Shown here one piece after another: positions 41,012-48,674 of a stretch of DNA of 64,000 bases. The notes under the pieces were generated by a model. The model saw nothing but the letters and a program-made list of their open reading frames with translations. It was not told the origin of the DNA and searched no databases. This DNA is from CBDDHT01 sp965227905 (GTDB lineage Bacteria > Pseudomonadota > Alphaproteobacteria > Rhizobiales > Methyloligellaceae). The stretch spans positions 1,736,001 to 1,800,000 of the forward strand of contig OZ245780.1 in assembly GCA_965227905.1 (NCBI GenBank), given 5' to 3'. Both the position numbers and the translations under genes were made by a program. Position 1 is the first letter of the stretch; every line of letters starts with the position of its first letter.

Positions 41012-41461
41012 CTACACCGCAAGCAAGTCCGCCAGATGTGGGCCGATCTTGTCCGTGGAAAGATGCGTAAGGTCCTTTGCCAGTTCTCCGGTAATGATGG
41101 CTTTAAGCCCATTCGGGACGAGGGATCGCAAATCTCCCAGCATCTGGGGCGATGCGACGACAATCAGTCGATCAAAATTCCCGTCATTGTACTCGCGCAC
41201 GAGGTGAGCAATGATTTGGCGGGCAAAGTCATGCTTGGCGTCGCGCTGAGGACTTGAGTGGGGTTCGAGTGCATGGCGACCGGACCCGGCGGAATCGAAC
41301 GTTCGGCCGGGTTTGTCGGCATTGATTTCGCCATCGGATCGGTTCGGTGCCGTGAATTCGCAATCCGGCAGCTGTCGCACCCCTCGACCCGGGCCATCGT
41401 TGAGAAGAATACGTGCGCGCGTACCGTCTGCGATCAATATCCAGTTTCGTAGAGGTTTCAT
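41012..41461 (-). CDS. Host-attachment-protein family (AtsE-like)
   Basis: The 149-residue product has the family start NWILIADGTRARILLNDGPG, a central low-complexity acidic/Ser-rich part with RHALEPHSSPQRDAKHDFARQIIAHL and the closing LIVVASPQMLGDLRSLVPNGLKAIITGELAKDLTHL. The family was named from Agrobacterium attachment loci, but members are widespread and probably nucleic-acid or peptide-release-factor-like proteins. It ends a group of stress genes; nothing near suggests a true adhesion locus. Confidence 0.88.
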   Translation of the reverse strand: MKPLRNWILIADGTRARILLNDGPGRGVRQLPDCEFTAPNRSDGEINADKPGRTFDSAGSGRHALEPHSSPQRDAKHDFARQIIAHLVREYNDGNFDRLIVVASPQMLGDLRSLVPNGLKAIITGELAKDLTHLSTDKIGPHLADLLAV

Positions 41462-41574
41462 TGTCTTGACCAGTCTCTAGATTGGTGTCGTTGCAATGAG
41501 TTTGCCGGGCCGGCCGGCTCGATACGCTGATCGATATCAATGACCTCCGTCTCGGGACTCTATGCACTACGAAG

Positions 41575-43149
41575 ATGGCAAACATGATTGTCGAAGAAGA
41601 GCCAGGCGTCGGGAACCAGGATGCCGTTGAGGAATTTCTGGCGGACCCGGGAAGCTATGATCCGCGGCCTGAACGGGTCGAGCGGATCGACACCCATGGT
41701 GCGATTGTATTTCTGGCAGGCGCGCAGGCCTTCAAGATGAAGCGTGCTGTGAAGCTGCCATATCTCGACTTTTCGACGCTGGAGAGACGTCGGCGCATCT
41801 GCCAGCATGAGATCGAGCGCAATCGTGAAACTGCGCCCGATCTTTACCGTGATGTCGTTCCGGTAACACGCGCCGATGGAGGGCTTCTGTCGCTGAATGG
41901 TGAAGGCCAGCCAGTTGAATGGCTGGTGCGCATGAGGCGGTTCGATCAGGCCCTTCTCTTCGATCGTCTCGCTGAGACTGGCGAGCTGGATCTTGCACTG
42001 ATGGGGCAGTTGGCAACGCTCATCGCCGCGTATCATTCCAGTGCTCGTCAGATCGAGCATGGCAAGGGCCATGCCATCGTCGAGAGCGTCGCAGATCAAG
42101 TCATTGCAGCATGCTCGAAATCAGATTTGGGCCTGAAGCCAAGTGAGGTCGAGACCTTTTCGAATGACATGGCGCAAGCGCTGGCAGCCGGCGAGAAGCA
42201 ACTCGATGAACGCGCAGGCAAGGGCTTCGTGCGGCTGTGTCACGGCGATCTGCATCTGAAAAACATCGTGCTCCATGACGCCTGCCCAATGCTCTTCGAT
42301 GCGATAGAGTTTGACGACGCGATTGCAACCATCGATGTGCTCTACGATCTGGCGTTCCTTGTGATGGATCTCTGGTCGCGTGGGCTCAAGCAGCACGCAA
42401 ACGTCGTGCTCAATCGGTATCTTGTCGCCTCGGGTGAAAGCGACAACCTGTCGGGATTGGCGCTTCTACCGCTGTTCCTTGCCCTGAGGGCGGGGGTGCG
42501 AGCCATGGTTGCGACCGATCTTCTGGCACAGATCGATCGCGCAAGGGCACAACAGGTGCGCGTTGAGATTGAGCACTATTTCGATCTCGCCGTTTCGTTC
42601 CTTCGCTCTGAACCGTGCCGGCTTGTGGTTGTGGGCGGACGGTCGGGAACAGGCAAATCGACTCTTTCAGCCAATCTCGCACCTGAGCTTGGTCGGGCGC
42701 CCGGCGCTCTGCATGTGCGGAGTGACGTTGAGCGCAAGAGTCTCCTTGGTGTGAGCGAAACAGAGCGGCTTGACCCGCGAGGTTACACCAAGGAGGTCAC
42801 CGATCAGGTCTACGACCGGCTTCTGAGCAAAGCAAAAAAGGCGCTGTCGGCCGGCCACTCCGTCATTCTTGATGCAGTCTATCTGCGGCCAGACGAACGC
42901 AAGGCCGTCGAATTGCTGGCGCATAGCACAGGTGCGGTATTCACAGGCATCTGGCTCGAAGCATCACAGCAGCGCATGAAGAAAAGGGTCGAAGCCCGCG
43001 TGAACGACGCATCGGATGCCGATGCACATGTCGTTGAAATGCAGAGCGAGATCGATGCAGGCCCGATCAGCTGGCACCGTGTAAAGGCCGATGACGAGCC
43101 CGCTGCTGTTTGCGAGCGTGCGAGCAGGATCATTGCTGCCGGTCGTTAG
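41575..43149 (+). CDS. Bifunctional APH-like kinase / P-loop nucleotide kinase
   Basis: The 524-residue protein joins two kinase folds. The first (about 20-330) is aminoglycoside-phosphotransferase-like, with VRLCHGDLHLKNIVL as catalytic loop and FDAIEFDDAIATIDVLYDLAFL as metal-binding block. The second (about 345-524) has a Walker A GGRSGTGKSTLS and resembles gluconate/AAA-type kinases. This combination is a known family of unknown substrate. It is divergent from the stress genes on its left and its end overlaps the cytochrome c gene by four bases, tail to tail. Confidence 0.88.
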   Translation: MANMIVEEEPGVGNQDAVEEFLADPGSYDPRPERVERIDTHGAIVFLAGAQAFKMKRAVKLPYLDFSTLERRRRICQHEIERNRETAPDLYRDVVPVTRADGGLLSLNGEGQPVEWLVRMRRFDQALLFDRLAETGELDLALMGQLATLIAAYHSSARQIEHGKGHAIVESVADQVIAACSKSDLGLKPSEVETFSNDMAQALAAGEKQLDERAGKGFVRLCHGDLHLKNIVLHDACPMLFDAIEFDDAIATIDVLYDLAFLVMDLWSRGLKQHANVVLNRYLVASGESDNLSGLALLPLFLALRAGVRAMVATDLLAQIDRARAQQVRVEIEHYFDLAVSFLRSEPCRLVVVGGRSGTGKSTLSANLAPELGRAPGALHVRSDVERKSLLGVSETERLDPRGYTKEVTDQVYDRLLSKAKKALSAGHSVILDAVYLRPDERKAVELLAHSTGAVFTGIWLEASQQRMKKRVEARVNDASDADAHVVEMQSEIDAGPISWHRVKADDEPAAVCERASRIIAAGR

Positions 43150-43799
43150 TTGCCGACACTGTAGAACGCGAACAGGTTGCCGATTTGTCGATCGGTGAGT
43201 GGGTTGTCGATTCCCGTAACACGGTCGCCGCGCACACCGATAATCAGACGGGCGGCGAATTCGGGCGGCGATAGGCGCCTTGCTTCGCCGAAGAGATTAT
43301 ATGCCGGTCGTTCGGTCTCCAGATCGGGCTGATCGTGGCAACCGGCGCAGAGCTCATCGTGGAGTTTGCGTGCACTTGACAGTTGATCGGCTGTCGCCTT
43401 GGAAGGTTTCAGGATGGTTGTGTGGAGTGGGTAAGCCGCGATCAGTCGGGCGAGGACATTGTCGCGATCGTTCAGTGATCCGTTCTCGTGGGAACGGCGC
43501 AGTGCGTCGACGTTTTCGCGATGCGGTTCAGGTTGAGGCCTGCGGCCCGCTTCCTGGTCTGCGAACCGGAGCAGTAGGTCGAGGCCGGCCAAGCTCCCTC
43601 TAATGCGATCCGAAAGACCATTCTTCTGTTGCGATGAGAAATCGTCGTCGGACGAGCGTCTGAGATCACCGCGTAGTACCAGCAGCTCGGCAGCCACGCG
43701 GCGCGCATGCTCCCCTTGCGCATGACCGACGGCCGGCACCAAAGTCATGGTGCCGGCCGTGATCCAGAGCGCTGCAAAGAGTGGCTTCGAAACTCTCAA
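43146..43799 (-). CDS. Exported monoheme cytochrome c (last gene of sulfur cluster)
   Basis: The 217-residue product has a signal peptide (LFAALWITAGTMTLVPAVGHAQ) and one heme site CAGCH at 151-155. The N-terminal 130 residues are charged and of unknown fold. The heme domain ends with PPEFAARLIIGVRGDRVTG and LTDRQIGNLFAFY, in place of a plain Met ligand loop. The start appears to be a TTG at 43799, one base after the rhodanese stop codon; no other start preserves the signal. As the last gene of the sulfur-transfer cluster it could accept electrons from sulfane-sulfur oxidation in the periplasm, which is inferred. Confidence 0.8.
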   Translation of the reverse strand: MRVSKPLFAALWITAGTMTLVPAVGHAQGEHARRVAAELLVLRGDLRRSSDDDFSSQQKNGLSDRIRGSLAGLDLLLRFADQEAGRRPQPEPHRENVDALRRSHENGSLNDRDNVLARLIAAYPLHTTILKPSKATADQLSSARKLHDELCAGCHDQPDLETERPAYNLFGEARRLSPPEFAARLIIGVRGDRVTGIDNPLTDRQIGNLFAFYSVGN

Positions 43800-43800
43800 A

Positions 43801-44748
43801 TCAGTTCAGCTTGACCTTCTGGTCGATCGGAAGGCTCTTGTCTGCAGACCATTCAAGCATGGAGCCATCATACATTTTGGCGTCCTTGTTGCCCAACAGC
43901 TCATGTGAAACGAACCATCCAAGGCTTGCCCAGTGGCCTGTGTTGCAGAAATTGATCTGCTTGCCCTTGGCGCCGGCACCGGCTGATTTATAGAGCGAAG
44001 CAAGCTGTGCACTCGGCCGGAAGACGCCTCCGCCGTTCTTGGTCATCCAGTTTTCCGGAACGTTGATCGCACCTGGGATGGTTCCATTCCGCTTCGCCAG
44101 CTTGTGGCGGTTGACGCCGATGAACTGATTATGGGGACGATTGTCGACGAGCGTCGTATCGCCTTTCATGGCTTCCTGGACTTCGGCCTTCGAGACCAGC
44201 ATTTCCTTTCGGAGGCTTGCCTTAAAGGTTTTTGCCGTTGGTTTGACGGCACCCTTTTCCATTGGGTTGACCGGCTTCTTCGTTTTTTTGTCGACAGCGC
44301 CATAGACGGCCATGCCGCCATTCAGCAACGACACCTTGTCATGACCCAGGACTTTGAAGGTCCAATAGACACGCGTGCCCGTTCCCATGTCGAGTGCTTT
44401 GCCGCCCTGGGGAACGACGATGACATGCGTGTTGTTGTCGATACCTAGGCCGCCGATGAGAGCCTCGAGCTTCGCCACGGGTGCAAGTTGCCCCGGTGTG
44501 CCGCCGGCATCCTTTGCGCGCCATCCGTCCTTCAAATAGTTCGTCCAAACGGCTCCAGGAATATGTCCGCGCAGATAATCGGCCTTGGATTTGCCGGCAA
44601 GTTTGCCGCGCACGTCAAGGAAGACCACATTCGGTTTGCCAATGTTGGCCTTTACCCAGTCCACGCTGACCAGCGGGTCGGCAGCAAATGCTGACGTCGC
44701 GAGGCCGGTGAAGCCGACGATGACGGTTGCTGTCAGAAATTTCCTCAT
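43801..44748 (-). CDS. Exported tandem rhodanese (thiosulfate sulfurtransferase-like)
   Basis: The 315-residue protein has a signal peptide (MRKFLTATVIVGFTGLATSAFA) and two rhodanese domains. The first has DVRGKLAGKSKADYLRGHIPGAVWTN and lacks a cysteine in its loop (HVIVVPQGG). The second has the catalytic Cys268 in NFCNTGHWAS. That layout matches SseA/thiosulfate sulfurtransferases, here periplasmic. It could provide sulfane sulfur to the YeeE/YedE importer pair encoded at the other end of the same cluster. It is 31 bp after a 66-residue gene. Confidence 0.9.
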   Translation of the reverse strand: MRKFLTATVIVGFTGLATSAFAADPLVSVDWVKANIGKPNVVFLDVRGKLAGKSKADYLRGHIPGAVWTNYLKDGWRAKDAGGTPGQLAPVAKLEALIGGLGIDNNTHVIVVPQGGKALDMGTGTRVYWTFKVLGHDKVSLLNGGMAVYGAVDKKTKKPVNPMEKGAVKPTAKTFKASLRKEMLVSKAEVQEAMKGDTTLVDNRPHNQFIGVNRHKLAKRNGTIPGAINVPENWMTKNGGGVFRPSAQLASLYKSAGAGAKGKQINFCNTGHWASLGWFVSHELLGNKDAKMYDGSMLEWSADKSLPIDQKVKLN

Positions 44749-44779
44749 TTGGTTTCCTCCACCTTAGGTTTTTGCTTGT

Positions 44780-44980
44780 TCAGATCGTGACGATTTTCTC
44801 AGTGCTAAGGATCCGATCGACGATCCTGTCCCAGTCCTCCTCCTGCATGGCGTTTGGTTTGAGTGCGATTGTCTCTGTTTCGCCTGGCTTCAGCGCTTCG
44901 CTCAGCGCTTGTCGAACCGTCTCCTGATCGGAGAACAGTCCGGTCTCGAGAATGAGCAACTTGGTTTCATCGCCAGTCAT
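44780..44980 (-). CDS. Small protein, possible DsrH/TusB-like (66 aa)
   Basis: The sequence MTGDETKLLILETGLFSDQE continues TVRQALSEALKPGETETIALKPNAMQEEDWDRIVDRILSTEKIVTI in pieces with a beta-alpha pattern like the DsrE/F/H fold but shortened, and has no cysteine. Its start overlaps the stop of the preceding DsrE/F-like gene (ATGA). With the two genes upstream it may form a DsrEFH-like small complex. The family call is tentative and rests mostly on context. Confidence 0.55.
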   Translation of the reverse strand: MTGDETKLLILETGLFSDQETVRQALSEALKPGETETIALKPNAMQEEDWDRIVDRILSTEKIVTI

Positions 44981-45261
44981 ATGTTCACCACCACGTCCGC
45001 CATTGTGATCGCGGCGCCCAGTTCACGTGCATTAAGAAAGGCCATTGCATCCCTCATTTCGTCGACGGTCGTCTCCGGTTCGATTTCAGAGAGCTCAAGC
45101 AGTTCGGCCTGCTCGCCTGTCGCGCTTTCAGGCGATACTGCATGATCCATGAAGACCAGCCGCACGATATGCCCGAAGATCGTCAGCCCCGCGGCGACTC
45201 GCATCGCCTCGTCGTGATCATCACGCGCAAGAACCAGAACGGCTTTCGTTTCTGTCGTCAT
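44977..45261 (-). CDS. DsrE/DsrF-like protein (94 aa)
   Basis: The protein TETKAVLVLARDDHDEAMRV has the DsrE-fold phrase VLVLARDDHDEAMRVAAGLTIFGHIVRLVFMD in parts, then an acidic loop and ELGAAITMADVVVNI. No cysteine is present, so it may be a structural partner as in DsrEFH, where only one subunit has the active Cys. An ATG at 45261 was chosen; a TTG at 45279 would overlap the preceding stop by four bases (TTGA) and is a fair alternative. Confidence 0.65.
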   Translation of the reverse strand: MTTETKAVLVLARDDHDEAMRVAAGLTIFGHIVRLVFMDHAVSPESATGEQAELLELSEIEPETTVDEMRDAMAFLNARELGAAITMADVVVNI

Positions 45262-45275
45262 GCGTCTCTCGTCCT

Positions 45276-45566
45276 TCAAAGGCTCACGACTCGGAGGGCT
45301 TCGCCGACCATCGCCGAATTGTTCATTTGACTGCCGAAAGGGATCGGGCAGGGCGCTTCGCCCAACTGGCGATTCCAGGATTCGTGACAGGCGAAGGCCT
45401 GGTCTACCTGATCCAAGTTTGCTGCCACCGACGCCTCTGTCAGAACCTTGACACCGTCATTCGTGAAGAAGGCACCCCAGGAGGCTCCGCGCCGGTTCAA
45501 TGCCTGGGCCAAATGGCAAAAATGATCTCTGGCGCTGTTCTTCGAAACAATGATGAGAACATCCAT
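45276..45566 (-). CDS. DsrE-like sulfur-carrier protein (96 aa)
   Basis: MDVLIIVSKNSARDHFCHLA begins a DsrE-fold protein with LAQALNRRGASWGAFFTNDGV and two candidate active cysteines, Cys60 in FACHESWNRQ and Cys73 in APCPIPFGSQMNNSAMVGEA. DsrE-family proteins carry persulfides and hand sulfur to TusA-type partners. Here tusA is in the same operon. The ending ALRVVSL is typical for a DsrE-related group. The cysteines can be seen; persulfide carriage is inferred from the family. Confidence 0.7.
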   Translation of the reverse strand: MDVLIIVSKNSARDHFCHLAQALNRRGASWGAFFTNDGVKVLTEASVAANLDQVDQAFACHESWNRQLGEAPCPIPFGSQMNNSAMVGEALRVVSL

Positions 45567-45572
45567 CGCCCG

Positions 45573-46547
45573 TCACCCTTGTCTTGCGCCGGTGCGGCGA
45601 CCCAGCAGGAACCCTCCGACCAAAAAACCGAGAGAACTCAGAACTGCGCCGGCTATGACAAGTCGCGATTCTATTGGCGAGTGCGAAACTGCCGTTTGTT
45701 CTGGCCTGGCAGGGCGACCGAGATCGGGATAGGTGACGCTATCGGCGGGGAGTGCGCCATCTGATGCCCACCCCGACCAGCCTTCGGTATAGGCAAGCGC
45801 ATCCTGACCTGCCGCCACAAGACGCGCCAGAAATGCAATACTATCGCGAGGGCCGTGGCCGTAGACGATTGGCCTTCCGCCGGTGTGGGTATCGGATACG
45901 GCCGAACGACCGTTCGCCTTTGAGCTTGGCCAGGCAATACGGACATGTTGTGCGCCTGGGATATGGCCGCCCCGGGTGGCTCGCACGTCCTGGCCCCAAT
46001 ATTCGCTTTCGCTTCGTCCGTCGAGCAGAACTGGGGGCGTTGCCGATCGGATTGCCTGCAACAGATCGGAACGCAGAACGATGGCTTCGCTGCGAACCGG
46101 CGCTTGATACACCACTTCGCGTGTGCTGCTGCGGGCTTCTCCCGGCTCCAGATTGACGCTCGCTTTCGGTATGGGATTCGTCAGTACTTGAACGGCCGAC
46201 TGTCCTGCCAGATAGAGGATGCCGGCCACAAAATCTCGGTCACGTGCCGGAGTGCCTGCGACGAGCACCGTCTCCTTGCCGGTCAGACCTGCTGTGCCAA
46301 GAAGCCACAGGAGTCCGCTGAAATTGGCTAAGCGGTCGTGCGGTCCGAGAATATCGCTTGCCGGCAGACATCTTGCCCGTGGGAGACTTCCGGCCTCACA
46401 AACGCTAGTCGGGCGGACATCGATCACAACGTCATTGGCGGTGTCGAATCTGTCGACGGCGATGATGGAAGGAGCTGCGTGCGAAGGCGCTGCCGATCCT
46501 GAGACCAGCATCGCACCAAACAGAGCCTTGTAGATCCATCGTGTCAT
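45573..46547 (-). CDS. Membrane-anchored rhodanese-like protein lacking catalytic cysteines
   Basis: The 324-residue protein has a signal peptide (ALFGAMLVSGSAAPSHA), two rhodanese-like domains (about 27-130 and 153-265) and a C-terminal transmembrane helix (296-315) with basic tail. In the first the catalytic loop is VLVAGTPARDRD, in the second PIVYGHGPRDSIAF; neither has the expected cysteine, though DGRSESEYWGQ and GGHIPGAQHVRI are classic rhodanese motifs. It may be a periplasmic sulfur-binding or scaffold protein. The N-terminal Cys50 and Cys60 are not at the active-site position. Confidence 0.8.
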   Translation of the reverse strand: MTRWIYKALFGAMLVSGSAAPSHAAPSIIAVDRFDTANDVVIDVRPTSVCEAGSLPRARCLPASDILGPHDRLANFSGLLWLLGTAGLTGKETVLVAGTPARDRDFVAGILYLAGQSAVQVLTNPIPKASVNLEPGEARSSTREVVYQAPVRSEAIVLRSDLLQAIRSATPPVLLDGRSESEYWGQDVRATRGGHIPGAQHVRIAWPSSKANGRSAVSDTHTGGRPIVYGHGPRDSIAFLARLVAAGQDALAYTEGWSGWASDGALPADSVTYPDLGRPARPEQTAVSHSPIESRLVIAGAVLSSLGFLVGGFLLGRRTGARQG

Positions 46548-46565
46548 GGCGTTCGATCGCCTCGT

Positions 46566-46835
46566 TCAACAGCCTTGAAAGCGAACTTTCTTTTCCGGCG
46601 TTGCTCCTGCTGCCGGCACCTCGGGAGGATTTTCCATGTAGTGCGTCACGAGATCGAGGACTGAAACAAAGCCGAAGTCGCCAAGATCGACATCCTCAAA
46701 TTGTTCCGCGGATGTCACTGCCCGTGAAGCCGCAAGCTCGGTTTTGGATTTGGCTGCGAATGGGAACGCCAATGCAGCGATCAGTAGACAGATGCCGAGC
46801 GATCCGACGCAAAAAAACATGCTGGCTTTGTCCAT
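46566..46835 (-). CDS. Small membrane-anchored protein ending in cysteine (89 aa)
   Basis: One N-terminal helix (MFFCVGSLGICLLIAALAFPF) is followed by a soluble part with DVDLGDFGFVSVLDLVTHYMENPP and the final residues EKKVRFQGC. The last residue is cysteine, as in sulfur carriers such as DsrC that use a C-terminal cysteine. The phrase LDLVTHY resembles GDLIRHY in the 69-residue protein upstream. GGGAGA precedes the ATG. I do not recognise a named family; the sulfur-carrier idea is inference. Confidence 0.65.
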   Translation of the reverse strand: MDKASMFFCVGSLGICLLIAALAFPFAAKSKTELAASRAVTSAEQFEDVDLGDFGFVSVLDLVTHYMENPPEVPAAGATPEKKVRFQGC

Positions 46836-46850
46836 ATGATTGTCTCCCGC

Positions 46851-46937
46851 CTAGAGCGAATCTTTCAAAAAGCTGAGATAGAGCCCTGCCATCGCAACGA
46901 CGAACAAGACGATCTGGAGAATGATTTCTATTTCCAT
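46851..46937 (-). CDS. Tiny membrane protein (28 aa)
   Basis: The frame codes for MEIEIILQIVLFVVAMAGLY with the end LSFLKDSL, a single helix with an acidic start and basic end. It lies five bases after the 69-residue gene and 15 bases before the next, in a packed operon. Although too short for family matching, the hydrophobic pattern and packing support translation. Role unknown. Confidence 0.5.
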   Translation of the reverse strand: MEIEIILQIVLFVVAMAGLYLSFLKDSL

Positions 46938-46942
46938 CGCGG

Positions 46943-47152
46943 CTAGTCCCCCCGGTAATGGCGAATGAGGTCGCCGAGTGGCACAGCTTTGCCGGTTTCC
47001 GGATGCGCAACCGGCGGTGTGAAGTGCGGCACGCCATCGCGATCTGTGGTCAAGGATTGCGGCGGAGAGACATACACATAGACAAGACTCACCACTGAAA
47101 TCGCGGTGACCGCGATGACATAAGCCTTGGTCAGAGTGCTGCCGATCGCCAT
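46943..47152 (-). CDS. Small membrane-anchored protein with DLIRHY tail (69 aa)
   Basis: The protein begins MAIGSTLTKAYVIAVTAISV with one helix to about residue 28, then a periplasm-type segment SPPQSLTTDRDGVPHFTPPVAHPETGKAVPLGDLIRHYRGD. GGGAG lies eight bases before the ATG at 47152. The closing VPLGDLIRHYRGD resembles FVSVLDLVTHYMENPP in the 89-residue protein two genes downstream, suggesting a common binding motif or a remote duplication. No named family is recognised. Confidence 0.6.
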   Translation of the reverse strand: MAIGSTLTKAYVIAVTAISVVSLVYVYVSPPQSLTTDRDGVPHFTPPVAHPETGKAVPLGDLIRHYRGD

Positions 47153-47184
47153 AGGAGGTTCTCCCTGAGTTTGTGGTCGATGAC

Positions 47185-47493
47185 CTAATTCTTGCGCAGA
47201 TAGACCTGCCATTGCGGTCCCGCCTTCACGGTTTCAAGATGGGTCGCGCCAAGTGCCGGGCACATGGGTGGGATGGCTTCCATTGATGTTGGATTATCGA
47301 TGAGTACCTCGATCACGTCAGCGCTCGCCGCCTTGCCAACGGCTTTCTTGGTCATGAGTTGCGGTCGCGGGCAACTGTCGCCCAGGCAGTCGATACGCGC
47401 AGCGATCGGATAGGTTTCGCCATCGCTGAGTGTGACCTGACCGCCAGACGTGGCAGGTTCCGCGTCTTTGTTGCCGAATCCGAACAATCCCAT
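47185..47493 (-). CDS. tusA: TusA-family sulfurtransferase
   Basis: The 102-residue protein has the TusA/SirA core with the motif DSCPRPQLMTKKAV, active Cys41 followed by Pro, and the closing QWQVYLRKN. TusA proteins relay persulfide sulfur in the cytoplasm, and YeeE/YedE-linked copies take sulfur from imported thiosulfate or sulfane sulfur. It is 29 bp after a YeeE half-transporter, a standard linkage. An N-terminal extension of about 20 residues (GFGNKDAEPATSGG) before the core is unusual. Confidence 0.9.
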   Translation of the reverse strand: MGLFGFGNKDAEPATSGGQVTLSDGETYPIAARIDCLGDSCPRPQLMTKKAVGKAASADVIEVLIDNPTSMEAIPPMCPALGATHLETVKAGPQWQVYLRKN

Positions 47494-47522
47494 CTCTCTG
47501 CTGCTCCACCTTCGTTGTGAGT

Positions 47523-48179
47523 CTATTCAGCCGGCATTTCCGACTCGGTCATTCCCGGGGCCGATTTATGCGTTGCGGGTTCTTGAACAGGTTGACCAAG
47601 CTGCTCAGACCGTTCGCGCTTCAAGATGGCCCGGTAGATCAAAAACAGTACCGCCGCCTGGATAATGCCGAAGACGACTGCTGGGATGCCGAATGTCTGC
47701 TGTAAAGTCTCAGCATTGGCAAAACCGAATTGCAGGGCTTCGAGATTTGGCTCTCCCGTCATGCTTGCGGGGGCTGGTGGCCAGTAGTTGGCGGACCAGA
47801 CAAGGGAGAACAGAAACATGCCGATGAAGGTGAACAACAGAGCCCACATCGCGCCCACATTGCCTTCGCCTGATTTGACCCAGGTCGACACGGTGCACGC
47901 ACCGGCCAGAACCATGCCGATCCCGAAGATGAAAAGCCCCACCATCTGATTGACGCCGACGTCGAAATGCATGGTCTTGCCTTCGCCGATGGATATGAAT
48001 CCGGTGAAGCCGATGGTCAGGATCATCATCGCGACCAGGAGGGCCTTGGTGTTCCGGAAGCTCTTGAAGAGCATCGCGTCGCGAAGTGCCGCCGTATTAC
48101 AGAAGCGTGACCGTTGTACCAGTAGGCCGACGACGGATCCGAACAGAAATGCAACCAGGCATTCTCCAATGGCACCCAT
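47523..48179 (-). CDS. YeeE/YedE family half-transporter (second)
   Basis: The 218-residue membrane protein has about five helices and the YeeE/YedE sulfur-transport pattern: LLVQRSRFCNTAALRD and GIGMVLAGACTVSTWVKSGEGN, with conserved cysteines. A charged C-terminal tail follows the last helix. Together with the 163-residue protein upstream it should form one transporter, as with PmpA/PmpB pairs or the two halves of TsuA. It begins three bases after the previous stop codon, with GGAGG as ribosome site. Confidence 0.9.
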   Translation of the reverse strand: MGAIGECLVAFLFGSVVGLLVQRSRFCNTAALRDAMLFKSFRNTKALLVAMMILTIGFTGFISIGEGKTMHFDVGVNQMVGLFIFGIGMVLAGACTVSTWVKSGEGNVGAMWALLFTFIGMFLFSLVWSANYWPPAPASMTGEPNLEALQFGFANAETLQQTFGIPAVVFGIIQAAVLFLIYRAILKRERSEQLGQPVQEPATHKSAPGMTESEMPAE

Positions 48180-48182
48180 CGC

Positions 48183-48674
48183 TCAGGCCTCCAGGATTTT
48201 CTTGTAGATAAGGGATCCGACCCAGGCGCCCGCCACAATGCCGCTGATCGCGAGATACCCGCCCATGTTCAGTTCGGGCGTCAGCCCGAAGAATGTCGAG
48301 ACATTGCATACGAACGCTAGGCGGATGCCGATACCCATCAGCAAGCCGCCGATGGTAATCAGGACCCACTCCGACAGTCGCCGCGGTACGCGGATATGGA
48401 ACTCTTTCGAGAGGACGGCGCCGACGAATGCACCGAAGAGCATGCCGAGGCTGATATAGATTTTCCAGTAACTTGCATCGGGCGGGAAGACGAGAGACCA
48501 GAACGGTATCCGCTCAAGATCGTCGCCCAGAACAGCCTCGGCCATGAGTCCGGTCATCATGGTTTCGCCGCCGCCGACTGTCCAGGCACCCACGATCAAA
48601 AAGAGAAAGATATCGAGCACGGCGATGGCGGCCAGCGCTATGACCGGGTCGAGTGTCTTCTTGAAGAACTCCAT
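48183..48674 (-). CDS. YeeE/YedE family half-transporter (first)
   Basis: The 163-residue protein has four helices with GGLLMGIGIRLAFVCNVSTFFGLTPELNMGGYLAISGIVAGAWVGSLIYK in parts, the YeeE/YedE repeat with its conserved cysteine (FVCNVS). Half-size paired YeeE proteins act as importers of thiosulfate or other sulfane-sulfur compounds. It is the first gene of a twelve-gene reverse-strand cluster, and its promoter lies near the inverted repeat at 48752-48817. GGAGG is three bases before the ATG, closer than ideal. Confidence 0.9.
   Translation of the reverse strand: MEFFKKTLDPVIALAAIAVLDIFLFLIVGAWTVGGGETMMTGLMAEAVLGDDLERIPFWSLVFPPDASYWKIYISLGMLFGAFVGAVLSKEFHIRVPRRLSEWVLITIGGLLMGIGIRLAFVCNVSTFFGLTPELNMGGYLAISGIVAGAWVGSLIYKKILEA

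Noticed and set aside
41012..41461. Sign of a phage or symbiosis locus because of the name 'host attachment protein'
   Set aside because: The family is widespread in free-living proteobacteria and no phage or symbiosis gene is nearby.
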